A stretch of DNA of 64,000 bases from Fredinandcohnia humi. Its GTDB lineage: Bacteria; Bacillota; Bacilli; Bacillales; Bacillaceae_L. The notes under the pieces are model-generated. The model was given only the letters and a program-made list of their open reading frames with translations, ran no database searches and was not told the DNA's origin. The DNA lies in contig NZ_LMBW01000001.1 of assembly GCF_001439915.1 (NCBI RefSeq), positions 886,512-950,511 on the forward strand. Direction: 5' to 3'. Both the position numbers and the translations under genes were made by a program. Shown here piece after piece: positions 37,332 through 46,906 of this stretch (position 1 is the first letter of the stretch; each line of letters begins with the position of its first letter).

Positions 37332-37460
37332 CTTTATTCAGCAGAAGTTCTCACTTCTGCTGAATAAAGTTAAAGCCTCCGGCGGATGCCACGATTTTTT
37401 AATGGAAACTTTCGAATAGTAAGATCAAAGACTAAGTACGCCAAGGCGCATTTGATAAAG
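37327..37460. repeat. Family B dispersed repeat, copy B1 (fliP/fliQ gap)
   Basis: The element starts at the fliP stop codon with a perfect 22-bp inverted repeat (37327-37348 with 37353-37374, loop TCTC). Next comes a tract shared with the copy at 56187-56262: GCCTCCGGCGGATGCCACGA (37375-37394), then GATCAAAGACTAAG. It ends ACGCCAAGGCGCATTTGAT (37438-37456), repeated with one change at 55306-55324. This copy lacks the internal hairpin module found in the 56.2-kb copy. Confidence 0.8.
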
Positions 37461-37472
37461 TAGGTGAAAGTG

Positions 37473-37742
37473 TTGAATCCTGAGGTAGTTATTTCATTGG
37501 CAGAAAAAGGTGTATATACGACTTTATTAATTTGTGGTCCACTCTTGTTGGTTGCACTCGTCGTTGGGCTTATTGTGAGTGTATTCCAGGCAACAACACA
37601 AATCCAGGAGCAAACCTTGGCTTTTATTCCAAAAATCATCGCTGTCCTTGTTGGCTTGGTTTTCTTTGGACCTTGGATGCTTTCAAAGATGCTCACATAT
37701 ACTCATGATATTTTTAGTAATTTGACGAGATTTGTAGGTTGA
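37473..37742 (+). CDS. fliQ: Flagellar export gate protein FliQ
   Basis: Small two-helix membrane protein of 89 residues. LISLAEKGVYTTLL-type opening (here VISLAEKGVYTTLLICGPLL) and VGLIVSVFQATTQIQEQTLA with FIPKIIAVLVGLVFFGPWML are diagnostic. TTG 37473 (MNPEVVIS) gives the usual length; AGGTG at 37462-37466 serves it. The GTG at 37464 would overlap that site. It lies directly behind the family B repeat. Confidence 0.95.
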   Translation: MNPEVVISLAEKGVYTTLLICGPLLLVALVVGLIVSVFQATTQIQEQTLAFIPKIIAVLVGLVFFGPWMLSKMLTYTHDIFSNLTRFVG

Positions 37743-37746
37743 AAAA

Positions 37747-38523
37747 ATGACAGAGGTTTATACCTATTTTCCAGCATTTTTACTTGTATTAGTTAGAGTC
37801 ACAAGCTTTTTTGTAACGATGCCATTGTTTTCATATCGAACTCTTCCTGCTTCACATCGGATTGGCATTGCATTTTTTATTTCATGGATTATGTTCCTAT
37901 CAATGAAAAAGCCGATTCTCCCAATGGATGGCTCTTTTATTATGCTGATATTTAAAGAGGCGATGGTAGGTCTTTTGATTGGTTTGATTGCCTTTATGAT
38001 TTTTGCGGCGATCCAAATTGCTGGAGGTTTTATCGATTTTCAAATGGGGTTTGCCATTGCGAATGTAATCGATCCCCAAACCGGGGCACAAAGTCCATTA
38101 ATGGGTCAATACTTATATACATTTGCACTGCTTTTTTTACTGGCAATCAATGGCCATCATCTATTATTGGACGGGATTTTTTATAGCTATGATTTCATTC
38201 CAATGGAACAAGCAACTCTTCCGTTTGGCAATGAAAATGTTTTGGAATTTGTTTTAAGGGCTTTTAGCACAATGTTTCTTATTGCATTCCAAATGTCCAT
38301 GCCAGTCGTAGGCGCCTTGTTTTTGGTGGATATCGCCTTAGGTATTGTCGCAAGAACAGTTCCGCAGTTAAATGTTTTTGTCGTAGGACTGCCACTAAAA
38401 ATTGGGGTAAGTTTTGTAATCATGATAATTGCGATGTCGATGATCTTCATGCTTGTCGGGAAACTGGTAGACAATATGTTATATACGATGAGAGGATTAA
38501 TGGAACTTTTAGGAGGAAGCTAG
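37747..38523 (+). CDS. fliR: Flagellar export gate protein FliR
   Basis: Export-gate membrane protein of 258 residues with about six hydrophobic segments. Conserved parts include LVLVRVTSFFVTMPLFSYRT, KEAMVGLLIGLIAFMIFAAI, GGFIDFQMGFAIANVIDPQT and VDIALGIVARTVPQLNVFVV. Its stop is immediately followed by the flhB ATG with no gap, so FliR and FlhB are translationally coupled. Some clostridia fuse these two proteins. Confidence 0.97.
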   Translation: MTEVYTYFPAFLLVLVRVTSFFVTMPLFSYRTLPASHRIGIAFFISWIMFLSMKKPILPMDGSFIMLIFKEAMVGLLIGLIAFMIFAAIQIAGGFIDFQMGFAIANVIDPQTGAQSPLMGQYLYTFALLFLLAINGHHLLLDGIFYSYDFIPMEQATLPFGNENVLEFVLRAFSTMFLIAFQMSMPVVGALFLVDIALGIVARTVPQLNVFVVGLPLKIGVSFVIMIIAMSMIFMLVGKLVDNMLYTMRGLMELLGGS

Positions 38524-39606
38524 ATGTATTTTGTTCGTCTTGACCTTCAATTTTTTGCGGGTGAAAAAACAGAAAAAGCCACTCCTAAAAAACGTCAAGA
38601 AACAAGGAAAAAAGGACAGGTTGCAAAGAGTGCAGATGTAAATACCGCTATCCTGCTGCTATCCATCTTTTTCACTCTCCTTGTTTTCGGAGGTTTTATT
38701 TTTGAACGTATTATGACGTTTTTAAAGCATTCATTTAGTCATTATTTATCAATTGCACCGACTGAACAAACTGTTCAGGAAATTTTTATTGAGTTATCTT
38801 TAGAAGCTGCGATTATTTTAGCACCAATCATGGTAGTAGCTCTTATCGCTGCGGTTGCAGCAAACCTTATGCAGGTTGGTTTTTTATTTTCAACAGAAGC
38901 GATTCAAATGAAATTAAATAAGCTTGATCCAATTCAAGGTTTCAAACGAATTTATTCGATTCGTGCGCTTGTTGAGATGATTAAATCTATCTTAAAAATT
39001 GTCATTGTAGGTGGCGTGACATTTTCAATTCTATGGTTTCGCTTGGAAGATATCTTGTCCCTCTCACAGAAAACGGCAGGGGCGGCACTTATTGTCTTAG
39101 CTAAACTTACCGTCCAGATGGGATTATTTGCTGCTGGAGCCCTTTTATTCTTATCTTTTTTAGATTATCTTTATCAACGCTTTGATTATGAAAAAAACAT
39201 CAGAATGTCAAAGCAAGATATTAAAGATGAATATAAGAAGACAGAAGGAGACCCGCTTATCAAATCGAAAATAAAGCAAAAACAACGCGAAATGGCAATG
39301 AGTCGAATGATGCAAGAAGTGCCAAAGGCGGATGTTATTATTACAAACCCAACTCACTATGCGATCGCACTGAAATACGATGAGACAAAAATGGATGCGC
39401 CATTCGTTGTCGCAAAAGGTGTAGATTTTATAGCAGGAAGAATTAAGGAAATTGCCAAAGAAAATGAAATTACAACGATTGAAAACCGGCCACTTGCAAG
39501 AGCGCTTTATGCGGGAACAGAAATTGGCGATTCCATACCGGAGGAATATTTTAAAGCGGTAGCTGAAATTCTTGCCTATGTATACCGCTTAAAAGAGAAT
39601 GTTTAA
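38524..39606 (+). CDS. flhB: Flagellar export switch protein FlhB
   Basis: Controls substrate specificity of the export gate. It has 360 residues: GEKTEKATPKKRQETRKKGQ at the N-terminus, four membrane segments (about 30-210), then a cytoplasmic domain. The autocleavage site is Asn275-Pro276 in ITNPTHYAIALKYD. After cleavage the fragment answers FliK. A second, membrane-free homologue of the post-cleavage fragment is encoded at 12572-12862. Confidence 0.98.
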   Translation: MYFVRLDLQFFAGEKTEKATPKKRQETRKKGQVAKSADVNTAILLLSIFFTLLVFGGFIFERIMTFLKHSFSHYLSIAPTEQTVQEIFIELSLEAAIILAPIMVVALIAAVAANLMQVGFLFSTEAIQMKLNKLDPIQGFKRIYSIRALVEMIKSILKIVIVGGVTFSILWFRLEDILSLSQKTAGAALIVLAKLTVQMGLFAAGALLFLSFLDYLYQRFDYEKNIRMSKQDIKDEYKKTEGDPLIKSKIKQKQREMAMSRMMQEVPKADVIITNPTHYAIALKYDETKMDAPFVVAKGVDFIAGRIKEIAKENEITTIENRPLARALYAGTEIGDSIPEEYFKAVAEILAYVYRLKENV

Positions 39607-39662
39607 AAACATTACAAACCATCTTATCATCACTTGTGCTTTGACTTAAAGGAGAGAATACA

Positions 39663-41699
39663 ATGCGAGCAAGAGATTTATCCGTTATATTAAGTGTAAT
39701 CTTAATAGTTGCCATGCTTATTATCCCATTTCCAGCCTGGATGCTAAGTATTTTAATTTTGATTAATATTTCTCTTGCATTGCTGGTCCTTTTAATTTCA
39801 ATGAATATGCAGGAACCACTACAATTTTCAATCTTTCCATCATTACTCCTTCTTTTAACCCTCTTTCGATTAGGGTTAAACGTTTCAACGACAAGATCAA
39901 TTCTTTCTACAGGGGATGCAGGCGGAGTTGTACACACATTTGGTACCTTCGTTGTTGGGGGGAATATCCTCGTAGGATTCGTTGTCTTTCTAATCCTCGT
40001 TATCATTCAATTTATTGTTATTACGAAAGGTTCTGAACGGGTATCTGAAGTCGCTGCACGATTTACATTAGATGCTATGCCCGGCAAACAAATGAGTATT
40101 GATGCCGATTTAAATGCAGGGATGATCTCTGATACTGATGCCCGCGAACGCCGTGAAAAGGTAAGTAGAGAAGCTGATTTTTACGGGTCTATGGACGGAG
40201 CGAGCAAATTCGTAAAAGGAGATGCCATTGCTGGTATCATCATTGTTCTTATCAACTTAATATTTGGTTTTATCATTGGAATGACACAGCATGGGTTAGG
40301 ATTTCAAGAGGCCCTTTCTAAATTTACCCTTTTAACAATAGGAGACGGACTCGTAAGTCAGATTCCTGCCTTATTAATTTCAACAGCAACAGGGATTGTT
40401 GTAACACGTGCTGCTTCAGAAGGAAATTTAGGAGCAGATATTACAAAGCAATTATTTGCATATCCAAAAATGCTTTATGTAACAGCAGGCACAATCTTCC
40501 TGTTAGGATTGTTTACCCCGATTCATGATTTTTTAACGATATCCATCTCAAGCTTTTTAGCTATCGGTGGCTATATGATTTCCAAAAATAAGGATCAGGA
40601 GATTCAGTTAGAGTCAGATACGGAAGAAGAAGTACAAGTTGAGGACCTAAAAAGTCCCGAAAGTGTTGTGAATTTATTAAATGTTGATCCAATTGAGTTT
40701 GAGTTTGGTTATGGGTTGATACCATTAGCTGACACAAACCAAGGTGGGGATATTTTGGACCGAATCGTCATGATCCGCAGACAATTGGCAATTGAGTTAG
40801 GTTTAGTCATACCAGTCGTAAGAATAAGGGACAATATTCAATTACAGCCCAATGAATATCGATTGAAAATAAAGGGAAGTGAAATGGCCAGAGGTGAGCT
40901 GTTGCTGGACCATTTCTTGGCGATGAGCCCGGGCTATGATGATGATTCGATTGAGGGTATTGATACAGTAGAGCCATCATTTGGTCTGCCAGCAAAATGG
41001 ATTTCTGAGGAAATGAAGGACCAAGCGGAAATGCTCGGTTTTACAGTGGTCGACCCACCCTCTGTTGTATCAACACATATTACCGAGGTCATTAGAAGAA
41101 ATGCGCATGATTTACTCGGAAGACAAGAAACCAAGCAATTAATTGATCATTTAAAGGAATCATACCCAATTTTAGTGGATGAAGTAACACCAAATCCACT
41201 AACTGTTGGAGATATTCAGAAGGTATTAGCAAAATTATTAAAGGAAAATGTTTCGATCCGAAACTTACCGATTATTTTTGAAACCTTGGCTGATTTTGGG
41301 CGGATGACAACCGATACGGATTTATTAACGGAATATGTAAGACAATCCCTTGCTAGACAGATTACAAATCAATACATTGTCCAAGGAGAAACAATGAAAG
41401 TTGTGACCCTTTCAGGTCGAGTTGAAAAACACGTCGCAGATGGTGTTCAGCAAACAGAACATGGGAACTATTTATCAATCGACCCGAGTGTGTCACAATC
41501 TATCATTGAATCCATTGCAAAGCAAATTGATACGGTTAGTATCCAAGAACAGTCTCCGATTTTATTATGCTCGCCAGCTGTTAGAATGTATGTAAGACAA
41601 TTGATTGAACGATATTTCCCACAGGTTCCTGTTCTTTCCTATAATGAACTTGAGGCAAATGTAGAAGTTCAAAGTGTTGGGGTGGTGAATATAGATTGA
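39663..41699 (+). CDS. flhA: Flagellar export gate protein FlhA
   Basis: Export gate proton channel and docking platform, 678 residues. Seven to eight N-terminal membrane segments are followed by the FHIPEP signature region: LLTLFRLGLNVSTTRSILST, GSERVSEVAARFTLDAMPGK and QMSIDADLNAGMISDTDARE. The C-terminal cytoplasmic domain (about 325-678) binds chaperone-substrate complexes. AAAGGAGAG precedes ATG 39663. Its stop overlaps the TTG start of flhF. Confidence 0.98.
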   Translation: MRARDLSVILSVILIVAMLIIPFPAWMLSILILINISLALLVLLISMNMQEPLQFSIFPSLLLLLTLFRLGLNVSTTRSILSTGDAGGVVHTFGTFVVGGNILVGFVVFLILVIIQFIVITKGSERVSEVAARFTLDAMPGKQMSIDADLNAGMISDTDARERREKVSREADFYGSMDGASKFVKGDAIAGIIIVLINLIFGFIIGMTQHGLGFQEALSKFTLLTIGDGLVSQIPALLISTATGIVVTRAASEGNLGADITKQLFAYPKMLYVTAGTIFLLGLFTPIHDFLTISISSFLAIGGYMISKNKDQEIQLESDTEEEVQVEDLKSPESVVNLLNVDPIEFEFGYGLIPLADTNQGGDILDRIVMIRRQLAIELGLVIPVVRIRDNIQLQPNEYRLKIKGSEMARGELLLDHFLAMSPGYDDDSIEGIDTVEPSFGLPAKWISEEMKDQAEMLGFTVVDPPSVVSTHITEVIRRNAHDLLGRQETKQLIDHLKESYPILVDEVTPNPLTVGDIQKVLAKLLKENVSIRNLPIIFETLADFGRMTTDTDLLTEYVRQSLARQITNQYIVQGETMKVVTLSGRVEKHVADGVQQTEHGNYLSIDPSVSQSIIESIAKQIDTVSIQEQSPILLCSPAVRMYVRQLIERYFPQVPVLSYNELEANVEVQSVGVVNID

Positions 41700-42868
41700 A
41701 GGTAAAAAAATACATTGCTCCTTCTATGCCGGAAGCGATGAAATTGATCCGTGCAGAGTTAGGTAGTGACGCTATTATTTTAAATTCAAAGGTTGTTCAA
41801 ACACAAGGCTTTTTCGGTCTTTTTCGGAAAAAGAATTTTGAAGTAATTGCAGCTGTCGACCCTGAGGCCCCAAGAAAGCAAATACTAAAGCCTAAAGAAA
41901 CAGAACGAAAAGTACCGGTAATCGATAAACAAATGGAACCACAAAAATCTGTTGTTCGTGAACCATTTAATAAATATGAAGCAAAGGAATCACGCGAGCC
42001 TGCCCCAGAACTTCTAAAAGAAATTCAGGAACTAAAAGCGGCGATGAAGGAACTATCCTCTGATATTAGCCCGTATACGGGACTCCTTCAGGAAATGAAT
42101 CAATTGTTGATGAATCAAGAAATTGATTCATCGATTCGCAAAGAAATCATGTCTCGTTTATTAGAAAGATGGTATCTAGCATCCGAAAAAGCTTCATTTG
42201 AAGATATCCAAAATTGGGCAAAAGAATGTGTCATTTCAAAAATCTCTAATGTGGATTACGGTGGTTTAACCTACCGAAAAAAATATATTAATGTAGTCGG
42301 TCCCACTGGTGTTGGAAAAACAACGACCATTGCAAAAATTGCGGCTGACTGTATGTTAAAGGACAAAAAAAGCATTGCCTTCATTACAACTGATACGTTT
42401 CGGATAGCGGCCATTGAACAATTAAAAACTTATGCGAAAATTCTAGGTGCACCTGTTGAGGTTTGTTATTCCTTTGAAGATTTTAAAAAAGCAAAGCAAA
42501 CATTCAAAGACTATGATGTTGTTTTCATTGATACAGCAGGGAGAAACTTTCGGAATGAAAAATATATAGATGATTTAAATAATCTGATTCATTTTTCAAA
42601 TGATATGGAGACGTTTCTGGTCCTCTCCTTAACATCAAAAATGAAAGATATGAAAGTGATTTATGAACAATTTTCCAAAATTACGATATCTAAATTTATC
42701 TTTACAAAAGCGGACGAAACGGCAAACTATGGAGAAATGGTGAATTTAATTGTCGATACTGGCATAGGTGTTGCATATTTAACAAATGGACAAAATGTGC
42801 CGGATGATATTGTGATTGCTTCACCTTCCTTAATCGCTAATACAACCCTTGGAGTCGATGAATCATGA
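41696..42868 (+). CDS. flhF: Flagellar placement GTPase FlhF
   Basis: SRP-type GTPase of 390 residues that sets flagellum position and number. The N-terminal B domain starts KVKKYIAPSMPEAMKLIRAE. A charged linker follows, then the NG domain with [16 protein letters not shown] near residue 200, TTDTFRIAAIEQLKTYA, DTAGRNFRNEKYI and FTKADETANYGEM. It begins with TTG 41696, overlapping the flhA TGA. Longer than the B. subtilis protein, mainly in the linker. flhG overlaps its stop. Confidence 0.95.
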   Translation: MKVKKYIAPSMPEAMKLIRAELGSDAIILNSKVVQTQGFFGLFRKKNFEVIAAVDPEAPRKQILKPKETERKVPVIDKQMEPQKSVVREPFNKYEAKESREPAPELLKEIQELKAAMKELSSDISPYTGLLQEMNQLLMNQEIDSSIRKEIMSRLLERWYLASEKASFEDIQNWAKECVISKISNVDYGGLTYRKKYINVVGPTGVGKTTTIAKIAADCMLKDKKSIAFITTDTFRIAAIEQLKTYAKILGAPVEVCYSFEDFKKAKQTFKDYDVVFIDTAGRNFRNEKYIDDLNNLIHFSNDMETFLVLSLTSKMKDMKVIYEQFSKITISKFIFTKADETANYGEMVNLIVDTGIGVAYLTNGQNVPDDIVIASPSLIANTTLGVDES

Positions 42869-43740
42869 TGGACCAAGCTGCAGCTCTTCGTAAAAAACTA
42901 GCATCGCTGAATAATGAACAAGACCAACCGAAGACAATAGCTGTAATCAGTGGTAAAGGTGGAGTGGGAAAATCAAATCTCTCCCTGAACTTTTCCATTG
43001 CCCTTTCCAGAGCTGGAAAGAAAGTGTTGCTTTTTGATATGGATATCGGAATGGGAAATATTGATATTTTGATGGGAATTACCGCCCATCATACAATTGT
43101 TGATTTATTCGAAGATAGTCTTACCATTAAAGATTTGCTAATCAAGGGACCAGAAGGCATTGATTATATTGCAGGTGGAAATGGGTTATCGAATCTTTTT
43201 AAGCTCGATGAAAAGAAATCAGAGTATTTAATAGACCAATTGCAAATCGTACTCCATGATTATGACTTCGTTATTTTTGATATGGGTGCAGGGATGAATG
43301 AGGAAAATGTAAAATTCCTCATGGCCATGGATGAAATTTTTGTAGTTACAACACCAGAACCTACCGCAATTACAGATGCATATTCAGCAATGAAATATAT
43401 CTGTATGTTTGACCAAGCTATTCCATTATACTTAGTTGTTAATCGTGCCGAAAATGAGTCAGAAGGCATGCAAACACTTAAAAGATTAAAGCAGGTTGTG
43501 TTGCAGTTTTTAGTAAAGGAAGTCGAGGTATTAGGGGTTTTACTTGATGATAAAACCGTTCAAAAGGCTGTTAGCCATCAAGAACCATTTTTGATATATG
43601 CGCCAAAAGCTGTCATTAGCAAAAACTTACTTGATCTTTGCAAAAATTATCTAGATAAAAATAATGAACCAAATCACGATAAGAATCAACATACATCCTT
43701 TATATCAAAGTTACAGCGTTTTTTCGTACGTGGTAGATAG
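42865..43740 (+). CDS. flhG: Flagellar number regulator FlhG (YlxH, MinD-like)
   Basis: MinD/ParA-family ATPase of 291 residues that stimulates FlhF and controls C-ring placement. Deviant Walker A SGKGGVGKSNLSLNFSIAL begins near residue 30, then DMDIGMGNIDILMG. The C-terminal amphipathic end is basic and aromatic (SFISKLQRFFVRGR), fitting a membrane-targeting helix. ATG 42865 overlaps the flhF stop; ATG 42868 is an equally possible start. Confidence 0.95.
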   Translation: MMDQAAALRKKLASLNNEQDQPKTIAVISGKGGVGKSNLSLNFSIALSRAGKKVLLFDMDIGMGNIDILMGITAHHTIVDLFEDSLTIKDLLIKGPEGIDYIAGGNGLSNLFKLDEKKSEYLIDQLQIVLHDYDFVIFDMGAGMNEENVKFLMAMDEIFVVTTPEPTAITDAYSAMKYICMFDQAIPLYLVVNRAENESEGMQTLKRLKQVVLQFLVKEVEVLGVLLDDKTVQKAVSHQEPFLIYAPKAVISKNLLDLCKNYLDKNNEPNHDKNQHTSFISKLQRFFVRGR

Positions 43741-43750
43741 GAGTTTTAAA

Positions 43751-44815
43751 ATGACAAAAATTAATGTTCTTATTGTAGACGATTCTGCATTTATGAGGAA
43801 ACTCATTTCAAATTTTCTTCAGGAAGATTCAAGAATTCATGTTGTTGGTACTGCAAGAAATGGAATCGATGCACTGAATAAAATTAATAAACTCAATCCG
43901 GATGTTGTAACTTTAGATATTGAGATGCCTGAAATGAATGGAATTGAAGCATTAAAGCGGATTATGAGTGAAGTCCCGCGTCCTGTTGTGATGCTTTCAA
44001 GTACGACGAAAGAAGGAGCAGAGAATGCATTACTTGCAATTCAGTACGGGGCAGTTGATTTCATTCAAAAGCCATCAGGTCCAATATCCATTGATCTTCA
44101 TCTTATTAAAAATGAGATTGTGACAAAAGTCCTACATGCCGGAAGAGTAAATGTCGATTTGCTTAAAAAGCCATTGAAAATACAAGAAACTATTTCAAGT
44201 AGAATAGTAGATTGTAGTAAAATAGAACTAGAGGAAAATAAAAGCATTAAAAAAATTGTTTGTATCGGTACCTCAACTGGGGGTCCAAGAGCGTTACAAC
44301 AAGTTCTCCCTGAATTTCCAAGAAATTATCCTGCACCAATTGTTATTGTGCAGCATATGCCAGCAGGCTTTACGAAATCGCTAGCTAACAGGCTCAATAG
44401 TTTGTGTGGGATTACTGTAAAAGAAGCTGAGAATGGGGATTTTTTGAAGGCTGGAACAGCTTATATAGCCCCAGGCGGCCATCACATGAAAATAAAAAAG
44501 ATTGGCACTTCACTAGCTGTGAATATTGATAAAAGTGAAATTAGAAATGGGCATAGACCATCTGTTGATGTCTTATTTGAATCCATTAGTGAAATCAAAG
44601 GAATTCAAAAAATATCTGTTATTATGACCGGTATGGGAACAGATGGGTCCTATGGACTGAAGAAAATAAAAGAGACTGGAAAAGCCTTTGCTATTGCAGA
44701 ATCCTTAGAAACCTCAATTGTTTTCGGAATGCCAAAGTCGGCAATTGAAACACATTTAGTTGATAGGGTTGAAAATTTAGAAGATATAGCAAGTACCATA
44801 CTTAGCCTTACATAA
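43751..44815 (+). CDS. cheB: Chemotaxis methylesterase CheB
   Basis: Response regulator and glutamate methylesterase/deamidase acting on chemoreceptors. It has 354 residues: receiver domain with Asp10-Asp11 and phosphorylation site Asp56 (TLDIEMPEMNG), linker, then the esterase with the catalytic serine in GTSTGGPRALQQ, histidine in VQHMPAGFT and aspartate in GMGTDGSYG. ATG 43751 follows TAGGAG (43738-43743). A longer frame from 43664 overlaps flhG heavily and is rejected. Confidence 0.97.
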   Translation: MTKINVLIVDDSAFMRKLISNFLQEDSRIHVVGTARNGIDALNKINKLNPDVVTLDIEMPEMNGIEALKRIMSEVPRPVVMLSSTTKEGAENALLAIQYGAVDFIQKPSGPISIDLHLIKNEIVTKVLHAGRVNVDLLKKPLKIQETISSRIVDCSKIELEENKSIKKIVCIGTSTGGPRALQQVLPEFPRNYPAPIVIVQHMPAGFTKSLANRLNSLCGITVKEAENGDFLKAGTAYIAPGGHHMKIKKIGTSLAVNIDKSEIRNGHRPSVDVLFESISEIKGIQKISVIMTGMGTDGSYGLKKIKETGKAFAIAESLETSIVFGMPKSAIETHLVDRVENLEDIASTILSLT

Positions 44816-44833
44816 GTAAAGGGGTGTTATTTG

Positions 44834-46879
44834 ATGGAAATGGATCAATATTTGGAAGTGTTTATCGAGGAAAGTAAAGAGCATCTCCAGGCTTGTAATG
44901 AACATTTATTAGAATTGGAAAAAGATCCTGAAAATATTGCAATCGTCAATGAAATTTTCCGCTCGGCCCATACATTAAAGGGAATGTCCGCCACAATGGG
45001 GTATGATGATTTAGCGAGCCTTACACATCAAATGGAAAATGTACTTGATGGCATTCGAAATATGAAAATTAACGTAACTCCATCACTTTTAGATATTGTT
45101 TTCAAAGCAGTTGATTATCTAGAAGAAATGATTTTTTCGATTGCGGACGGAGGCAACGGAAAAAAGGATGTTTCGGATGTTGTGTTTTTATTGAAGAAAA
45201 TCGAAAGTGGCAAGGACATTAAATATGAGGACACAACTGTTGCAGTAGAGCTAAAAACGGAAAACCAAGCTTTTAGAGCTAAATATGATGATTTTGAATT
45301 AACAGTGATTCAACAATCAAAAGAACAAGGTTTTAATTGTTATGAAATCACAATTCTTCTTAGAGAGGATTGTTTATTAAAGGCCGCACGTGTATTTATG
45401 GTATTTGAGGTCCTTGAACAGGTTGGTGAAATCATTAAATCCATTCCTTCAGTGGATCAGTTAGAGGAAGAGCAATTTCAGAATGAGTTCTCTGTGACGA
45501 TCGTATCAACCGAATTATCCCAGAATATCGAAAAACGAATAATGAAAGTATCTGAGATAGAAAGGGTAACAGTATTCGATTTCCAACCTGACTTATTAAT
45601 GGCTGAAGCACAAGAGCAAATACGGGCGAAGATGGAAGTTGCCCCTGCCCTTGCTACTCTGGATGAACAGCCAGAATCTGAAAAAGAAGATAATCCCCCT
45701 GAAAAATCAAGCAGTAAGCACGGTGGTAATCATCATAAGACAATTAGGGTAAATATTGAACGACTTGATATTCTTATGAATTTATTTGAGGAATTAGTCA
45801 TTGATAGAGGACGTTTGGAGCAAATATCCCGTGACCTGAATCATTCTGAGCTGAATGAAACGGTAGAAAGAATGACAAGGATTTCAGGCGATTTACAAAA
45901 TATTATCCTTACAATGAGGATGGTTCCTGTTGAAACAGTATTTAATCGGTTCCCACGCATGGTGCGCCAACTGGCGAAGGATTTGCATAAAAAAATAAAC
46001 CTTCAAATTATTGGTGCGGAAACGGAATTAGATCGTACAGTCATCGATGAAATCGGTGATCCACTTGTACATCTTTTACGTAATGCTCTAGATCATGGAG
46101 TTGAAACACCTGAACTCAGGGTCCAAAAAGGAAAACAAGAAGAAGGTACGGTTGTTTTACGTGCATATCACAGTGGAAATCATGTCTTTATCGAAATTGA
46201 AGATGATGGTGCTGGTATTAGTCGTGATAAAATCATTGAAAAGGCTATAAACAAAGGGCTTATTACAGCAAATTCAGCTGAGTCCTTAACGGATAGCCAA
46301 GTATTTGATTTCATTTTATCTTCAGGTTTTTCAACCGCCGAAAAAATTTCGGATGTTTCCGGACGCGGTGTTGGGCTGGATGTTGTAAAGAATACAATTG
46401 AATCACTAGGCGGCTCGATTACAATTCGTTCTGCGTTTGGAAAAGGGTCTGTTTTTTCAATCCAACTACCGCTAACATTATCAATCATCTCTGTCATGTT
46501 AGTTGAAGTACAAAATGAAAAATATGCAATACCACTTTCTTCGATTATCGAAACGGCTATCGTCAAGAAGAGTGAGATTCTTCACGCACATAATCAAAAG
46601 GTAATCGATTTTAGAGGTAAGGTTGTGCCGTTAGTAAACTTAAAGGATATTTTTGAAGTTCCAACATCTACTGATGAGGATGACTACCTTTCTGTTGTCA
46701 TTGTGAAAAAAGGTGAAAAGTGCGCAGGGCTCATTGTTGATTCTTTCATAGGACAACAAGAGATTGTGTTGAAATCGCTAGGAAACTACTTAGCAAATGT
46801 GTTTGCGATTTCTGGAGCAACTATACTTGGTGATGGTCAAGTGGCTTTAATTGTTGATTGTAATGCATTAATCAAATAA
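44834..46879 (+). CDS. cheA: Chemotaxis histidine kinase CheA
   Basis: Sensor kinase of 681 residues that phosphorylates CheY and CheB. Domains in order: HPt with His46 (RSAHTLKG), CheY-binding P2 (about 145-265), dimerisation P3, ATPase P4 with DEIGDPLVHLLRNALDHGVE, EDDGAGISRDK and GRGVGLDVVKN, and the CheW-like P5 at the C-terminus. ATG 44834 (MEMDQYLEVF) follows AAGGGGTG. Confidence 0.98.
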   Translation: MEMDQYLEVFIEESKEHLQACNEHLLELEKDPENIAIVNEIFRSAHTLKGMSATMGYDDLASLTHQMENVLDGIRNMKINVTPSLLDIVFKAVDYLEEMIFSIADGGNGKKDVSDVVFLLKKIESGKDIKYEDTTVAVELKTENQAFRAKYDDFELTVIQQSKEQGFNCYEITILLREDCLLKAARVFMVFEVLEQVGEIIKSIPSVDQLEEEQFQNEFSVTIVSTELSQNIEKRIMKVSEIERVTVFDFQPDLLMAEAQEQIRAKMEVAPALATLDEQPESEKEDNPPEKSSSKHGGNHHKTIRVNIERLDILMNLFEELVIDRGRLEQISRDLNHSELNETVERMTRISGDLQNIILTMRMVPVETVFNRFPRMVRQLAKDLHKKINLQIIGAETELDRTVIDEIGDPLVHLLRNALDHGVETPELRVQKGKQEEGTVVLRAYHSGNHVFIEIEDDGAGISRDKIIEKAINKGLITANSAESLTDSQVFDFILSSGFSTAEKISDVSGRGVGLDVVKNTIESLGGSITIRSAFGKGSVFSIQLPLTLSIISVMLVEVQNEKYAIPLSSIIETAIVKKSEILHAHNQKVIDFRGKVVPLVNLKDIFEVPTSTDEDDYLSVVIVKKGEKCAGLIVDSFIGQQEIVLKSLGNYLANVFAISGATILGDGQVALIVDCNALIK

Positions 46880-46906
46880 TGATTGTAGGTTAAAGGGGGA
46901 GAAAAA

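Noticed and set aside
37331-37374. Perfect fliP/fliQ hairpin as a standard terminator
   Set aside because: The stem is long but no T tract follows immediately, and fliQ and later genes must still be expressed.
43664-43750. Longer N-terminus for CheB
   Set aside because: The extension lies within flhG and receiver domains begin at MTKINVLIVDD, directly behind a good ribosome-binding site.
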